Origin: Siphonodentalium dalli
Taxonomy: Eukaryota > Mollusca > Scaphopoda > Gadilida > Siphonodentaliidae
Assembly: GCA_032622095.1 (NCBI GenBank)
Contig: CP136062.1
Coordinates: 227,056,578-227,120,577 of the forward strand
Length of the DNA: 64,000 nt
Direction: 5' to 3'
A program made the position numbers and the translations under genes. Numbering within the stretch: the stretch's first letter is position 1; every line of letters begins with the position of its first letter. Below are positions 25,201 through 40,200 of the stretch, piece by piece. Below the pieces are notes generated by a model. That model had not been told where the DNA came from and ran no database searches. It worked only from the letters and a program-made list of their open reading frames with translations.

Positions 25201-28200
25201 ATACCTCTATCCTCGTGAATGTGAGACGAGGTGATCACCTTCACTATGAATGTGGTGTACATGAGATATCTCATACTTCTATCCTCGTGAATGTGAGACG
25301 GGGTGATCACCTTCACTATGCATGTGGTGTACATGAGATATATCATACTTCTATCATCGTGAATGTGAGACGAGGTGATCACCTTCAGTATGGAGGTGGT
25401 GTACATGAGATATATCATACTTCTATCATCGTGAATGTGAGACGAGGTGATCACCTTCACTATGAATGTGGTGTACATGAGATATCTCATACTTCTATCA
25501 TCGTGAATGTGAGACGAGGTGATCACCTTCACTATGAATGTGGTGTACATGAGATATATTATACTTCTATCCTCGTGAATGTGAGACGAGGTGATCACCT
25601 TCACTATGAATGTGGTGTACATGAGATATCTCATACTTCTATCCTCGTGAATGTGAGACGAGGTGATCACCTTCACTATGAATGTGGTGTACATGAGATA
25701 TATCATACTTCTATCATCGTGAATGTGAGACGGGGTGATCACCTTCACTATGAATGTGGTGTACATGAGATATATCACACTTCTATCCTCGTGAATGTGA
25801 GACGAGGTGATCACCTTCACTATGAATGTGGTGTACATGAGATATATCATACCTCTATCCTCGTGAATGTGAGACGGGGTGATCACCTTCACTATGAATG
25901 TGGTGTACATGAGATATCTCATACTTCTATCATCGTGAATGTGAGACGAGGTGATCACCTTCACTATGAATGTGGTGTACATGAGATATCTCATACTTCT
26001 ATCCTCGTGAATGTGAGACGAGGTGATCACCTTCACTATGGAGGTGGTGTACATGAGATATATCATACTTCTATCCTCGTAAATGTGAGACGGGGTGATC
26101 ACCTTCACTATGAATGTGGTGTACATGAGATATATCATACTTCTATCCTCGTGAATGTGAGACGAGGTGATCACCTTCACTATAAATGTGGTGTACATGA
26201 GATATATCATACTTCTATCCTCGTGAATGTGAGACGGGGTGATCACCTTCACTATGAATGTGGTGTACATGATATATATCATACTTCTATCCTCGTGAAT
26301 GTGAGACGGGTGATCACCTTCACTATGGAGGTGGTGTACATGAGATATATCATACTTCTATCCTCGTGAATGTGAGACGGGTGATCACCTTCACTATGAA
26401 TGTGGTGTACATGAGATATATCACACTTCTATCCTCGTGAATGTGAGACGAGGTGATCACCTTCACTATGAATGTGGTGTACATGAGATATATCATACTT
26501 CTATCCTCGTGAATGTGAGACGGGGTGATCACCTTCACTATGAATGTGGTGTACATGATATATATCATACTTCTATCATCGTGAATGTGAGACGAGTTGA
26601 TCACCTTCACTATGAATGTGGTGTACATGAGATATCTCATACTTCTATCCTCGTGAATGTAAGACGGGGTGATCACATTCACTATGAATGTGGCGTACAT
26701 GAGATATATCACACTTCTATCCTCGTGAATGTGAGACGGGGTGATCACCTTCACTATGAATGTGGTGTACATGAGATATATCATACTTCTATCCTCGTGA
26801 ATGTGAGACGAGGTGATCACCTTCACTATGAATGTGGTGTACATGAGATATCTCATACTTCTATCATCGTGAATGTGAGACGGGGTGATCACCTTCACTA
26901 TGAATGTGGTGTACATGAGATATATCACACTTCTATCCTCGTGAATGTGAGACGGGGTGATCACCTTCACTATGAATGTGGTGTACATGAGATATATCAT
27001 ACTTATATCCTCGTGAATGTGAGACGGGGTGATCACCTTCACTATGAATGTGGTGTACATGAGATATCTCATACTTCTATCCTCGTGAATGTGATACGGG
27101 GTGATCACCTTCACTATGAATGTGGTGTACATGAGATATCTCATACTTCTGTCCTCGTGAATGTGAGACGAGGTGATCACCTTCACTATGAATGTGGTGT
27201 ACATGAGATATCTCATACTTCTATCCTCGTGAATGTGAGACGGGGTGATCACCTTCACTATGGAGGCGGTGTACATGAGATATCTCATACTTCTATCCTC
27301 GTGAATGTGAGACGGGGTGATCACCTTCACTATGAAGGTGGTGTACATGAGATATCTCATACTTCTATCCTCGTGAATGTGAGACGGGGTGATCACCTTC
27401 ACTATGGAGGTGGTGTACATGAGATATATCATACTTCTATCCTCGTGAATGTGAGACGATGTGATCACCTTCACTATGAATGTGGTGTACATGAGATATC
27501 TCATACTTCTATCATCGTGAATGTGAGACGATGTGATCACCTTCACTATGGAGGTGGTGTACATGAGATATATCATACTTCTATCCTCGTGAATGTGAGA
27601 CGGTGTGATCACCTTCACTATGAATGTGGTGTACATGAGATATCTCATACTTCTATCCTCGTGAATGTGAGACAGGGTGATCACCTTCACTATGGAGGCG
27701 GTGTACATGAGATTTCTCATACTTCTATCCTCGTGAATGTGAGACGATGTGATCACCTTCACTATGAATGTGGTGTACATGAGATATCTCATACTTCTAT
27801 CCTCGTGAATGTGAGACGGGGTGATCACCTTCACTATGAATGTGGTGTACATGATATATATCATACTTCTATCATCGTGAATGTGAGACGGTGTGATCAC
27901 CTTCACTATGAATGTGGTGTACATGAGATATCTCATACTTCTATCCTCGTGAATGTAAGACGGGGTGATCATCTTCACTATGGAGGTGGTGTACATGAGA
28001 TATATCATACTTCTATCCTCGTGAATGTGAGACGGTGATCACTTCACTATGAATGTGGTGTACATGAGATATCTCATACTTCTATCATCGTGAATGTGAG
28101 ACGAGGTGATCACCTTCACTATGCATGTGGTGTACATGAGATATATCACACTTCTATCCTCGTGAATGTGAGACGAGGTGATCACCTTCACTATGAATGT

Positions 28201-31200
28201 GGTGTACATGAGATATCTCATACTTCTATCATCGTGAATGTGAGACGATGTGATCACCTTCACTATGAATGTGGTGTACATGAGATATATCACACTTCTA
28301 TCCTCGTGAATGTGAGACGAGGTGATCACCTTCACTATGGAGGTGGTGTACATGAGATATATCACACTTCTATCCTCGTGAATGTGAGACGAGGTGATCA
28401 CCTTCGCTATGAAGGTGGTGTACATGAGATATCTCATACTTCTATCCTCGTGAATGTGAGACGGGTGACCACCTTCACTATGGAGGCGGTGTACATGAGA
28501 TATCTCATACTTCTATCCTCGTGAATGTGAGACGATGTGATCACCTTCACTATGAATGTGGTGTACATGAGATATCTCATACTTCTATCATCGTGAATGT
28601 GAGACGAGGTGATCACCTTCACTATGAATGTGGTGTACATGAGATATCTCATACTTCTATCCTCGTGAATGTGAGACGGGGTGATCACCTTCACTATGAA
28701 TGTGGTGTACATGAGATATATCATACTTCTATCCTCGTGAATGTGAGACGAGGTGATCATCTTCACTATAAATGTGGTGTACATGAGATATATCACACTT
28801 CTATCCTCGTGAATGTGAGACGAGGTGATCACCTTCACTATGGAGACGGTGTACATGAAATATCTCATACTTATATCCTCGTGAATGTGAGACGGGTGAC
28901 CACCTTCACTATGAAGACGGTGTACATGAGATATCTCATACTTCTATCATCGTGAATGTGAGACGAGGTGATCACCTTCACTATGAATGTGGTGTACATG
29001 AGATATCTCATACTTCTATCATCGTGAATGTGAGACGAGGTGATCACCTTCACTACGAATGTGGTGTACATGAGATATCTCATACTTCTATCCTCGTGAA
29101 TGTGAGACGGGGTGATCACCTTCTCTATGGATGTGGTGTACATGAGATATATCATACTTCTATCCTCGTGAATGTGAGACGAGGTGATCACCTTCACTAT
29201 AAATGTGGTGTACATGAGATATATCACACTTCTATCCTCGTGAATGTGAGACGAGGTGATCACCTTCACTATGAATGTGGTGTACATGAGATATCTCATA
29301 CTTCTATCCTCGTGAATGTGAGACGAGGTGATCACCTTCACTATGAATGTGGTGTACATGAGATATATCATACTTCTATCATCGTGAATGTGAGACGGGG
29401 TGATCACCTTCACTATGCATGTGGTGTACATGAGATATCTCATACTTCTATCATCGTGAATGTGAGACGAGGTGATCACCTTCACTATGAATGTGGTGTA
29501 CATGAGATATATCATACCTCTATCACCGTGAATGTGAGACGAGGTGATCACCTTCACCATGCATGTGGTGTACATGAGATATATCATACTTCTATCATCG
29601 TGAATGTGAGACGAGGTGATCACCTTCACTATGAATGTGGTGTACATGAGATATATCATACTTCTATCACCGTGAATGTGAGACGAGGTGATCACCTTCA
29701 CCATGCATGTGGTGTACATGAGATATATCATACTTCTATCATCGTGAATGTGAGACGGGGTGATCACCTTCACTATGCATGTGGTGTACATGAGATATAT
29801 CACACTTCTATCCTCGTGAATGTGAGAGGAGGTGATCACCTTCACTATGAATGTGGTGTACATGAGATATATCATACTTCTATCCTCGTGAATGTGAGAC
29901 GGGGTGATCACCTTCACTATGCATGTGGTGTACATGAGATATATTATACTTCTATCCTCGTGAATGTGAGACGAGGTGATCACCTTCACTATAAATGTGG
30001 TGTACATGAGATATCTCATACTTCTATCCTCGTGAATGTGAGACGAGGTGATCACCTTCACTATGAATGTGGTGTACATGAGATATATTATACTTCTATC
30101 CTCGTGAATGTGAGACGAGGTGATCACCTTCACTATAAATGTGGTGTACATGAGATATCTCATACTTCTATCCTCGTGAATGTGAGACGAGGTGATCACC
30201 TTCACTATGAATGTGGTGTACATGAGATATATCACACTTCTATCCTCGTGAATGTGAGACGGGGTGATCACCTTCACTATGAATGTGGTGTACATGAGAT
30301 ATCTCATACTTCTATCCTCGTGAATGTGAGACGAGGTGATCACCTTCACTATGAATGTGGTGTACATGAGATATCTCATACTTCTATCATCGTGAATGTG
30401 AGACGAGGTGATCACCTTCACTATGAATGTGGTGTACATGAGATATCTCATACTTCTATCCTCGTGAATGTGAGACGGGGTGATCACCTTCACTATGAAT
30501 GTGGTGTACATGATATATATCATACTTCTATCATCGTGAATGTGAGACGAGGTGATCACCTTCACTATGCATGTGGTGTACATGAGATATATCACACTTC
30601 TATCCTCGTGAATGTGAGACGAGGTGATCACCTTCACTATGAATGTGGTGTACATGAGATATATCATACCTCTATCCTCGTGAATGTGAGACGAGGTGAT
30701 CACCTTCAGTATGGAGGTGGTGTACATGAGATATATCATACTTCTATCATCGTGAATGTGAGACGGGGTGATCACCTTCACTATGAATGTGGTGTACATG
30801 ATATATATCATACTTCTATCCTCGTGAATGTGAGACGGGGTGATCACCTTCACCATGAAGGTGGTGTACATGAGATATATCATACTTCTATCCTCGTGAA
30901 TGTGAGACGGGGTGATCACCTTCACTATGAATGTGGTGTACATGATATATATCATACTTCTATCATCGTGAATGTGAGACGAGGTGATCACCTTCACTAT
31001 GAATGTGGTGTACATGAGATATCTCATACTTCTATCCTCGTGAATGTGAGACGGGGTGATCACCTTCACTATGAATGTGGTGTACATGAGATATCTCATA
31101 CTTCTATCATCGTGAATGTGAGACGAGGTGATCACCTTCACTATGAATGTGGTGTACATGAGATATCTCATACTTCTATCATCGTGAATGTGAGACGAGG

Positions 31201-34200
31201 TGATCACCATCACTATGAATGTGGTGTACATGAGATATCTCATACTTCTATCCTCGTGAATGTGAGACGAGGTGATCACCTTCAGTATGGAGGTGGTGTA
31301 CATGAGATATATCATACTTCTATCCTCGTGAATGTGAGACGGGGTGATCACCTTCACTATGAATGTGGTGTACATGAGATATATCATACTTCTATCCTCG
31401 TGAATGTGAGACGAGGTGATCACCTTCACTATAAATGTGGTGTACATGAGATATATCACACTTCTATCCTCGTGAATGTGAGACGAGGTGATCACCTTCA
31501 CTATGAATGTGGTGTACATGAGATATCTCATACTTCTATCCTCGTGAATGTGAGACGAGGTGATGACCTTCACTATGAATGTGGTGTACATGAGATATAT
31601 CATACTTCTATCATCGTGAATGTGAGACGAGGTGATCACCTTCACTATGCATGTGGTGTACATGAGATATATCACACTTCTATCCTCGTGAATGTGAGAC
31701 GAGGTGATCACCTTCACTATGAATGTGGTGTACATGAGATATATCATACTTCTATCCTCGTGAATGTGAGACGAGGTGATCACCTTCACTATGGAGGTGG
31801 TGTACATGAGATATATCATACTTCTATCCTCGTGAATGCGAGACGGGGTGATCACCTTCACTATGAATGTGGTGTACATGATATATATCATACTTCTATC
31901 ATCGTGAATGTGAGACGAGTTGATCACCTTCACTATGAATGTGGTGTACATGAGATATCTCATACTTCTATCCCCGTGAATGTGAGACGAGGTGATCACC
32001 TTCACTATGAATGTGGTGTACATGATATATATCACACTTCTATCCTCGTGAATGTGAGACGGGGTGATCACCTTCACTATGAATGTGGTGTACATGAGAT
32101 ATATCATACTTCTATCCTCGTGAATGTGAGACGGGGTGATCACCTTCACTATGAATGTGGTGTACATAAGATATATCACACTTCTATCCTCGTGAATGTG
32201 AGACGGGGTGATCACATTCACTATGAAGGTGGTGTACATGAGATATCTCATACTTCTATCCTCGTGAATGTGAGACGGGGTGATCACCTTCACTATGAAT
32301 GTGGTGTACATGAGATATCTCATACTTCTGTCCTCGTGAATGTGAGACGAGGTGATCACCTTCACTATGAATGTGGTGTACATGAGATATCTCATACTTC
32401 TATCCTCGTGAATGTGAGACGGGGTGATCACCTTCACTATGGAGGCGGTGTACATGAGATATATCATACTTCTATCCTCGTGAATGTGAGACGGGGTGAT
32501 CACCTTCACTATGAAGGTGGTGTACATGAGATATCTCATACTTCTATCCTCGTGAATGGGAGACGGGGTGATCACCTTCACTATGGAGGTGGTGTACATG
32601 AGATATATCATACTTCTATCCTCGTGAATGTGAGACGATGTGATCACCTTCACTATGAATGTGGTGTACATGAGATATCTCATACTTCTATCATCGTGAA
32701 TGTGAGACGATGTGATCACCTTCACTATGGAGGTGGTGTACATGAGATATATCATACTTCTATCCTCGTGAATGTGAGACGGTGTGATCACCTTCACTAT
32801 GAATGTGGTGTACATGAGATATCTCATACTTCTATCCTCGTGAATGTGAGACGGGGTGATCACCTTCACTATGGAGGCGGTGTACATGAGATATCTCATA
32901 CTTCTATCCTCGTGAATGTGAGACGATGTGATCACCTTCACTATGAATGTGGTGTACATGAGATATCTCATACTTCTATCATCGTGAATGTGAGACGGGG
33001 TGATCACCTTCACTATGAATATGGTGTACATGATATATATCATACTTCTATCATCGTGAATGTGAGACGGTGTGATCACCTTCACTATGGAGGTGGTGTA
33101 CATGATATATATCATACTTCTATCCTCGTGAATGTGAGACGGGGTGATCATCTTCACTATGGAGGTGGTGTACATGAGATATCTCATACTTCTATCCTCG
33201 TGAATGTGAGACGGGGTGATCACCTTCACTATGAATGTGGTGTACATGAGATATCTCATACTTCTATCATCGTGAATGTGAGACGATGTGATCACCTTCA
33301 CTATGATTGTGAGATATCTCATACTTCTATCCTCGTGAATGTGAGACGATGTGATCACCTTCACTATGGAGGTGGTGTACATGAGATATATCATACTTCT
33401 ATCCTCGTGAATGTGAGACGGGGTGATCACCTTCACTATGAATGTGGTGTACATGAGATATCTCATACTTCTATCATCGTGAATGTGAGACGGGGTGATC
33501 ACCTTCACTATGAATGTGGTGTACATGAGATATCTCATACTTCTATCCTCGTGAATGTGAGACGAGGTGATCACCTTCACTATGGAGGTGGTGTACATGA
33601 GATATATCATACTTCTATCCTCGTGAATGTGAGACGGGGTGATCACCTTCACTATGGAGGTGGTGTACATGAGATATCTCATACTTCTATCCTCGTGAAT
33701 GTGAGACGAGGTGATCACCTTCACTATGGAGGTGGTGTACATGAGATATATCATACTTCTATCCTCGTGAATGTGAGACGGGGTGATCACCTTCACTATG
33801 GAGGTGGTGTACATGAGATATATCATACTTCTATCCTCGTGAATGTGAGACGGGGTGATCACCTTCACTATGAATGTGGTGTACATGAGATATCTATACT
33901 TCTATCCTCGTGAATGTGAGACGGTGTGATCACCTTCACTATGAATGTGGTGTACATGAGATATCTCATACTTCTATCCTCGTGAATGTGAGACGGGGTG
34001 ATCACCTTCACTATGGAGGTGGTGTACATGAGATATATCATACTTCTATCCTCGTGAATGTGAGACGGGTGATCACCTTTACTATGAATGTGGTGTACAT
34101 GAGATATCTCATACTTCTATCATCGTGAATGTGAGACGAGGTGATCACCTTCACTATGCATGTGGTGTACATGAGATATCTCATACTTCTATCATCGTGA

Positions 34201-37200
34201 ATGTGAGACGAGGTGATCACCTTCACTATGAAGGTGGTGTACATGAGATATCTCATACTTCTATCCTCGTGAATGTGAGACGAGGTGATCACCTTCACTA
34301 TGAAGGTGGTGTACATGAGATATATCACACTTCTATCCTCGTGAATGTGAGACGAGGTGATCACCTTCACTATGAAGGTGGTGTACATGAGATATCTCAT
34401 ACTTCTATCCTCGTGAATGTGAGACGGGTGACCACCTTCACTATGGAGACGGTGTACATGAGATATATCATACTTCTATCCTCGTGAATGTGAGACGAGG
34501 TGATCACCTTCACTATAAATGTGGTGTACATGAGATATATCACACTTCTATCCTCGTAAATGTGAGAGGAGGTGATCACCTTCACTATGAATGTGGTGTA
34601 CATGAGATATCTCATACTTCTATCCTCGTGAATGTGAGACGGGTGACCACCTTCACTATGGAGACGGTGTACATGAGATATATCATACTTCTATCCTCGT
34701 GAATGTGAGACGAGGTGATCACCTTCACTATAAATGTGGTGTACATGAGATATCTCATACTTCTATCCTCGTGAATGTGAGACGGGTGACCACCTTCACT
34801 ATGGAGACGGTGTACATGAGATATATCATACTTCTATCCTCGTGAATGTGAGACGAGGTGATCACCTTCACTATAAATGTGGTGTACATGAGATATATCA
34901 CACTTCTATCCTCGTGAATGTGAGACGAGGTGATCACCTTCACTATGAATGTGGTGTACATGAGATATCTCATACTTCTATCCTCGTGAATGTGAGACGA
35001 GGTGATCACCTTCACTATGAATGTGGTGTACATGAGATATATCATACTTCTATCATCGTGAATGTGAGACGAGGTGATCACCTTCACTATGAATGTGGTG
35101 TACATGAGATATCTCATACTTCTATCCTCGTGAATGTGAGACGAGGTGATCACCTTCACTACGAATGTGGTGTACATGAGATATATCATACTTCTATCCT
35201 CGTGAATGTGAGACGAGGTGATCACCTTCACTATGGAGACGGTGTACATGAGATATCTCATACTTCTATCATCGTGAATGTGAGACGAGGTGATCACCTT
35301 CACTACGAATGTGGTGTACATGAGATATCTCATACTTCTATCCTCGTGAATGTGAGACGAGGTGATCACCTTCACTATGGAGGTGGTGTACATGAGATAT
35401 ATCATACTTCTATCCTCGTGAATGTGAGACGGGGTGATCACCTTCACTATGAATGTGGTGTACATGAGATATATCATACTTCTATCCTCGTGAATGTGAG
35501 ACGAGGTGATCACCTTCACTATAAATGTGGTGTACATGAGATATCTCATACTTCTATCCTCGTGAATGTGAGACGAGGTGATCACCTTCACTATGCATGT
35601 GGTGTACATGAGATATATCACACTTCTATCCTCGTGAATGTGAGACGGGGTGATCACCTTCACTATGAATGTGGTGTACATGAGCTATATCATACTTCTA
35701 TACTCGTGAATGTGAGACGGGGTGATCACCTTCACTATGAATGTGGTGTACATGAGATATATCACACTTCTATCCTCGTGAATGTGAGACGGGGTGATCA
35801 CATTCACTATGAAGGTGGTGTACATGAGATATCTCATACTTCTATCCTCGTGAATGTGAGACGGGGTGATCACCTTCACTATGAATGTGGTGTACATGAG
35901 ATATCTCATAATTCTGTCCTCGTGAATGTGAGACGAGGTGATCACCTTCACTATGAATGTGGTGTACATGAGATATCTCATACTTCTATCCTCGTGAATG
36001 TGAGACGGGGTGATCACCTTCACTATGGAGGCGGTGTACATGAGATATATCATACTTCTATCCTCGTGAATGTGAGACGGGGTGATCACCTTCACTATGA
36101 AGGTGGTGTACATGAGATATCTCATACTTCTATCCTCGTGAATGTGAGACGGGGTGATCACCTTCACTATGGAGGTGGTGTACATGAGATATATCATACT
36201 TCTATCCTCGTGAATGTGAGACGAGGTGATCACCTTCACTATAAATGTGGTGTACATGAGATATATCACACTTCTATCCTCGTGAATGTGAGACGAGGTG
36301 ATCACCTTCACTATGAATGTGGTGTACATGAGATATCTCATACTTCTATCCTCGTGAATGTGAGACGAGGTGATCACCTTCACTATGAATGTGGTGTACA
36401 TGAGATATATCATACTTCTATCATCGTGAATGTGAGACGAGGTGATCACCTTCACTATGCATGTGGTGTACATGAGATATCTCATACTTCTATCCTCGTG
36501 AATGTGAGACGGGGTGATCACCTTCACTATAAATGTGGTGTACATGAGATATATCATACTTCTATCCTCGTGAATGTGAGACGAGGTGATCACCTTCACT
36601 ATGAATGTGGTGTACATGAGATATCTCATACTTCTATCATCGTGAATGTGAGACGAGGTGATCACCTTCACTATGAATGTGGTGTACATGAGATATCTCA
36701 TACTTCTATCATCGTGAATGTGAGACGAGGTGATCACCTTCACTATGAATGTGGTGTACATGAGATATCTCATACTTCTATCATCGTGAATGTGAGACGA
36801 GGTGATCACCTTCACTACGAATGTGGTGTACATGAGATATCTCATACTTCTATCCTCGTGAATGTGAGACGAGGTGATCACCTTCACTATGGAGGTGGTG
36901 TACATGAGATATATCATACTTCTATCCTCGTGAATGTGAGACGGGGTGATCACCTTCACTATGAATGTGGTGTACATGAGATATATCATACTTCTATCCT
37001 CGTGAATGTGAGACGAGGTGATCACCTTCACTATAAATGTGGTGTACATGAGATATATCACACTTCTATCCTCGTGAATGTGAGACGAGGTGATCACCTT
37101 CACTATGAATGTGGTGTACATGAGATATATCATACTTCTATCCTCGTGAATGTGAGACGAGGTGATCACCTTCACTATGGAGGTGGTGTACATGAGATAT

Positions 37201-40200
37201 ATCATACTTCTATCATCGTGAATGCGAGACGGGGTGATCACCTTCACTATGAATGTGGTGTACATGATATATATCATACTTCTATCATCGTGAATGTGAG
37301 ACGAGTTGATCACCTTCACTATGAATGTGGTGTACATGAGATATCTCATACTTCTATCCTCGTGAATGTGAGACGAGGTGATCACCTTCACTATGCATGT
37401 GGTGTACATGAGATATATCACACTTCTATCCTCGTGAATGTGAGACGGGGTGATCACCTTCACTATGAATGTGGTGTACATGAGATATATCACACTTCTA
37501 TCCTCGTGAATGTGAGACGGGGTGATCACATTCACTATGAAGGTGGTGTACATGAGATATCTCATACTTCTATCCTCGTGAATGTGAGACGGGGTGATCA
37601 CCTTCACTATGAATGTGGTGTACATGAGATATCTCATACTTCTGTCCTCGTGAATGTGAGACGAGGTGATCACCTTCACTATGAATGTGGTGTACATGAG
37701 ATATCTCATACTTCTATCCTCGTGAATGTGAGACGGGGTGATCACCTTCACTATGGAGGCGGTGTACATGAGATATATCATACTTCTATCCTCGTGAATG
37801 TGAGACGGGGTGATCACCTTCACTATGAAGGTGGTGTACATGAGATATCTCATACTTCTATCCTCGTGAATGTGAGACGGGGTGATCACCTTCACTATGG
37901 AGGTGGTGTACATGAGATATATCATTCTTCTATCCTCGTGAATGTGAGACGATGTGATCACCTTCACTATGAATGTGGTGTACATGAGATATCTCATACT
38001 TCTATCATCGTGAATGTGAGACGATGTGATCACCTTCACTATGGAGGTGGTGTACATGAGATATATCATACTTCTATCCTCGTGAATGTGAGACGGTGTG
38101 ATCACCTTCACTATGAATGTGGTGTACATGAGATATCTTATACTTCTATCCTCGTGAATGTGAGACGGGGTGATCACCTTCACTATGGAGGCGGTGTACA
38201 TGAGATATCTCATACTTCTATCCTCGTGAATGTGAGACGATGTGATCACCTTCACTATGAATGTGGTGTACATGAGATATCTCATACTTCTATCCTCGTG
38301 AATGTGAGACGGGGTGATCACCTTCACTATGAATATGGTGTACATGATATATATCATACTTCTATCATCGTGAATGTGAGACGGTGTGATCACCTTCACT
38401 ATGGAGGTGGTGTACATGATATATATCATACTTCTATCCTCGTGAATGTGAGACGGGGTGATCACCTTCACTACGGAGGTGGTGTACATGAGATATCTCA
38501 TACTTCTATCCTCGTGAATGTGAGACGGGGTGATCACCTTCACTATGAATGTGGTGTACATGAGATATCTCATACTTCTATCATCGTGAATGTGAGACGA
38601 TGTGATCACCTTCACTATGAATGTGGTGTACATGAGATATCTCATACTTCTATCCTCGTGAATGTGAGACGATGTGATCACCTTCACTATGTAGGTGGTG
38701 TACATGAGATATATCATACTTCTATCCTCGTGAATGTGAGACGGGGTGATCACCTTCACTATGAATGTGGTGTACATGAGATATCTCATACTTCTATCAT
38801 CGTGAATGTGAGACGGGGTGATCACCTTCACTATGAATGTGGTGTACATGAGATATCTCATACTTCTATCCTCGTGAATGTGAGACGAGGTGATCACCTT
38901 CACTATGGAGGTGGAGTACATGAGATATATCATACTTCTATCCTCGTGAATGTGAGACGGGGTGATCACCTTCACTATGGAGGTGGTGTACATGAGATAT
39001 CTCATACTTCTATCCTCGTGAATGTGAGACGAGGTGATCACCTTCACTATGGAGGTGGTGTACATGAGATATATCATACTTCTATCCTCGTGAATGTGAG
39101 ACGGGGTGATCACCTTCACTATGGAGGTGGTGTACATGAGATATATCATACTTCTATCCTCGTGAATGTGAGACGGGATGATCACCTTCACTATGAATGT
39201 GGTGTACATGAGATATCTCATACTTCTATCCTCGTGAATGTGAGACGGTGTGATCACCTTCACTATGAATGTGGTGTACATGAGATATCTCATACTTCTA
39301 TCCTCGTGAATGTGAGACGGGGTGATCACCTTCACTATGGAGGTGGTGTACATGAGATATATCATACTTCTATCCTCGTGAATGTGAGACGGGTGATCAC
39401 CTTCACTATGAATGTGGTGTACATGAGATATCTCATACTTCTATCATCGTGAATGTGAGACGAGGTGATCACCTTCACTATGCATGTGGTGTACATGAGA
39501 TATATCACACTTCTATCCTCGTGAATGTGAGACGAGGTGATCACCTTCACTATGAAGGTGGTGTACATGAGATATCTCATACTTCTATCCTCGTGAATGT
39601 GAGACGGGTGACCACCTTCACTATGGAGGCGGTGTACATGAGATATATCATACTTCTATCCTCGTGAATGTGAGACGAGGTGATCACCTTCACTATAAAT
39701 GTGGTGTACATGAGATATATCACACTTCTATCCTCGTGAATGTGAGACGAGGTGATCACCTTCACTATGAATGTGGTGTACATGAGATATCTCATACTTC
39801 TATCCTCGTGAATGTGAGACGAGGTGATCACCTTCACTATGAATGTGGTGTACATGAGATATATCATACTTCTATCATCGTGAATGTGAGACGAGGTGAT
39901 CACATTCACTATGCATGTGGTGTACATGAGATATATCACACTTCTATCATCGTGAATGTGAGACGAGGTGATCACCTTCACTATGAATGTGGTGTACATG
40001 AGATATCTCATACTTCTATCACCGTGAATGTGAGACGAGGTGATCACCTTCACTATGAATGTGGTGTACATGAGATATCTCATACTTCTATCATCGTGAA
40101 TGTGAGACGAGGTGATCACCTTCACTACGAATGTGGTGTACATGAGATATCTCATACTTCTATCCTCGTGAATGTGAGACGATGTGATCAGCTTCACTAT

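Noticed and set aside
28871-33913. Very long open frames on both strands (over 1600 residues) in the 72-bp array, resembling a giant repeat protein
   Set aside because: The unit is 72 bp (divisible by three) and stop-free in several frames, so open frames arise automatically on both strands. They break wherever a unit lost one base. The only supported coding use is the 32 nt at the end of exon 4.
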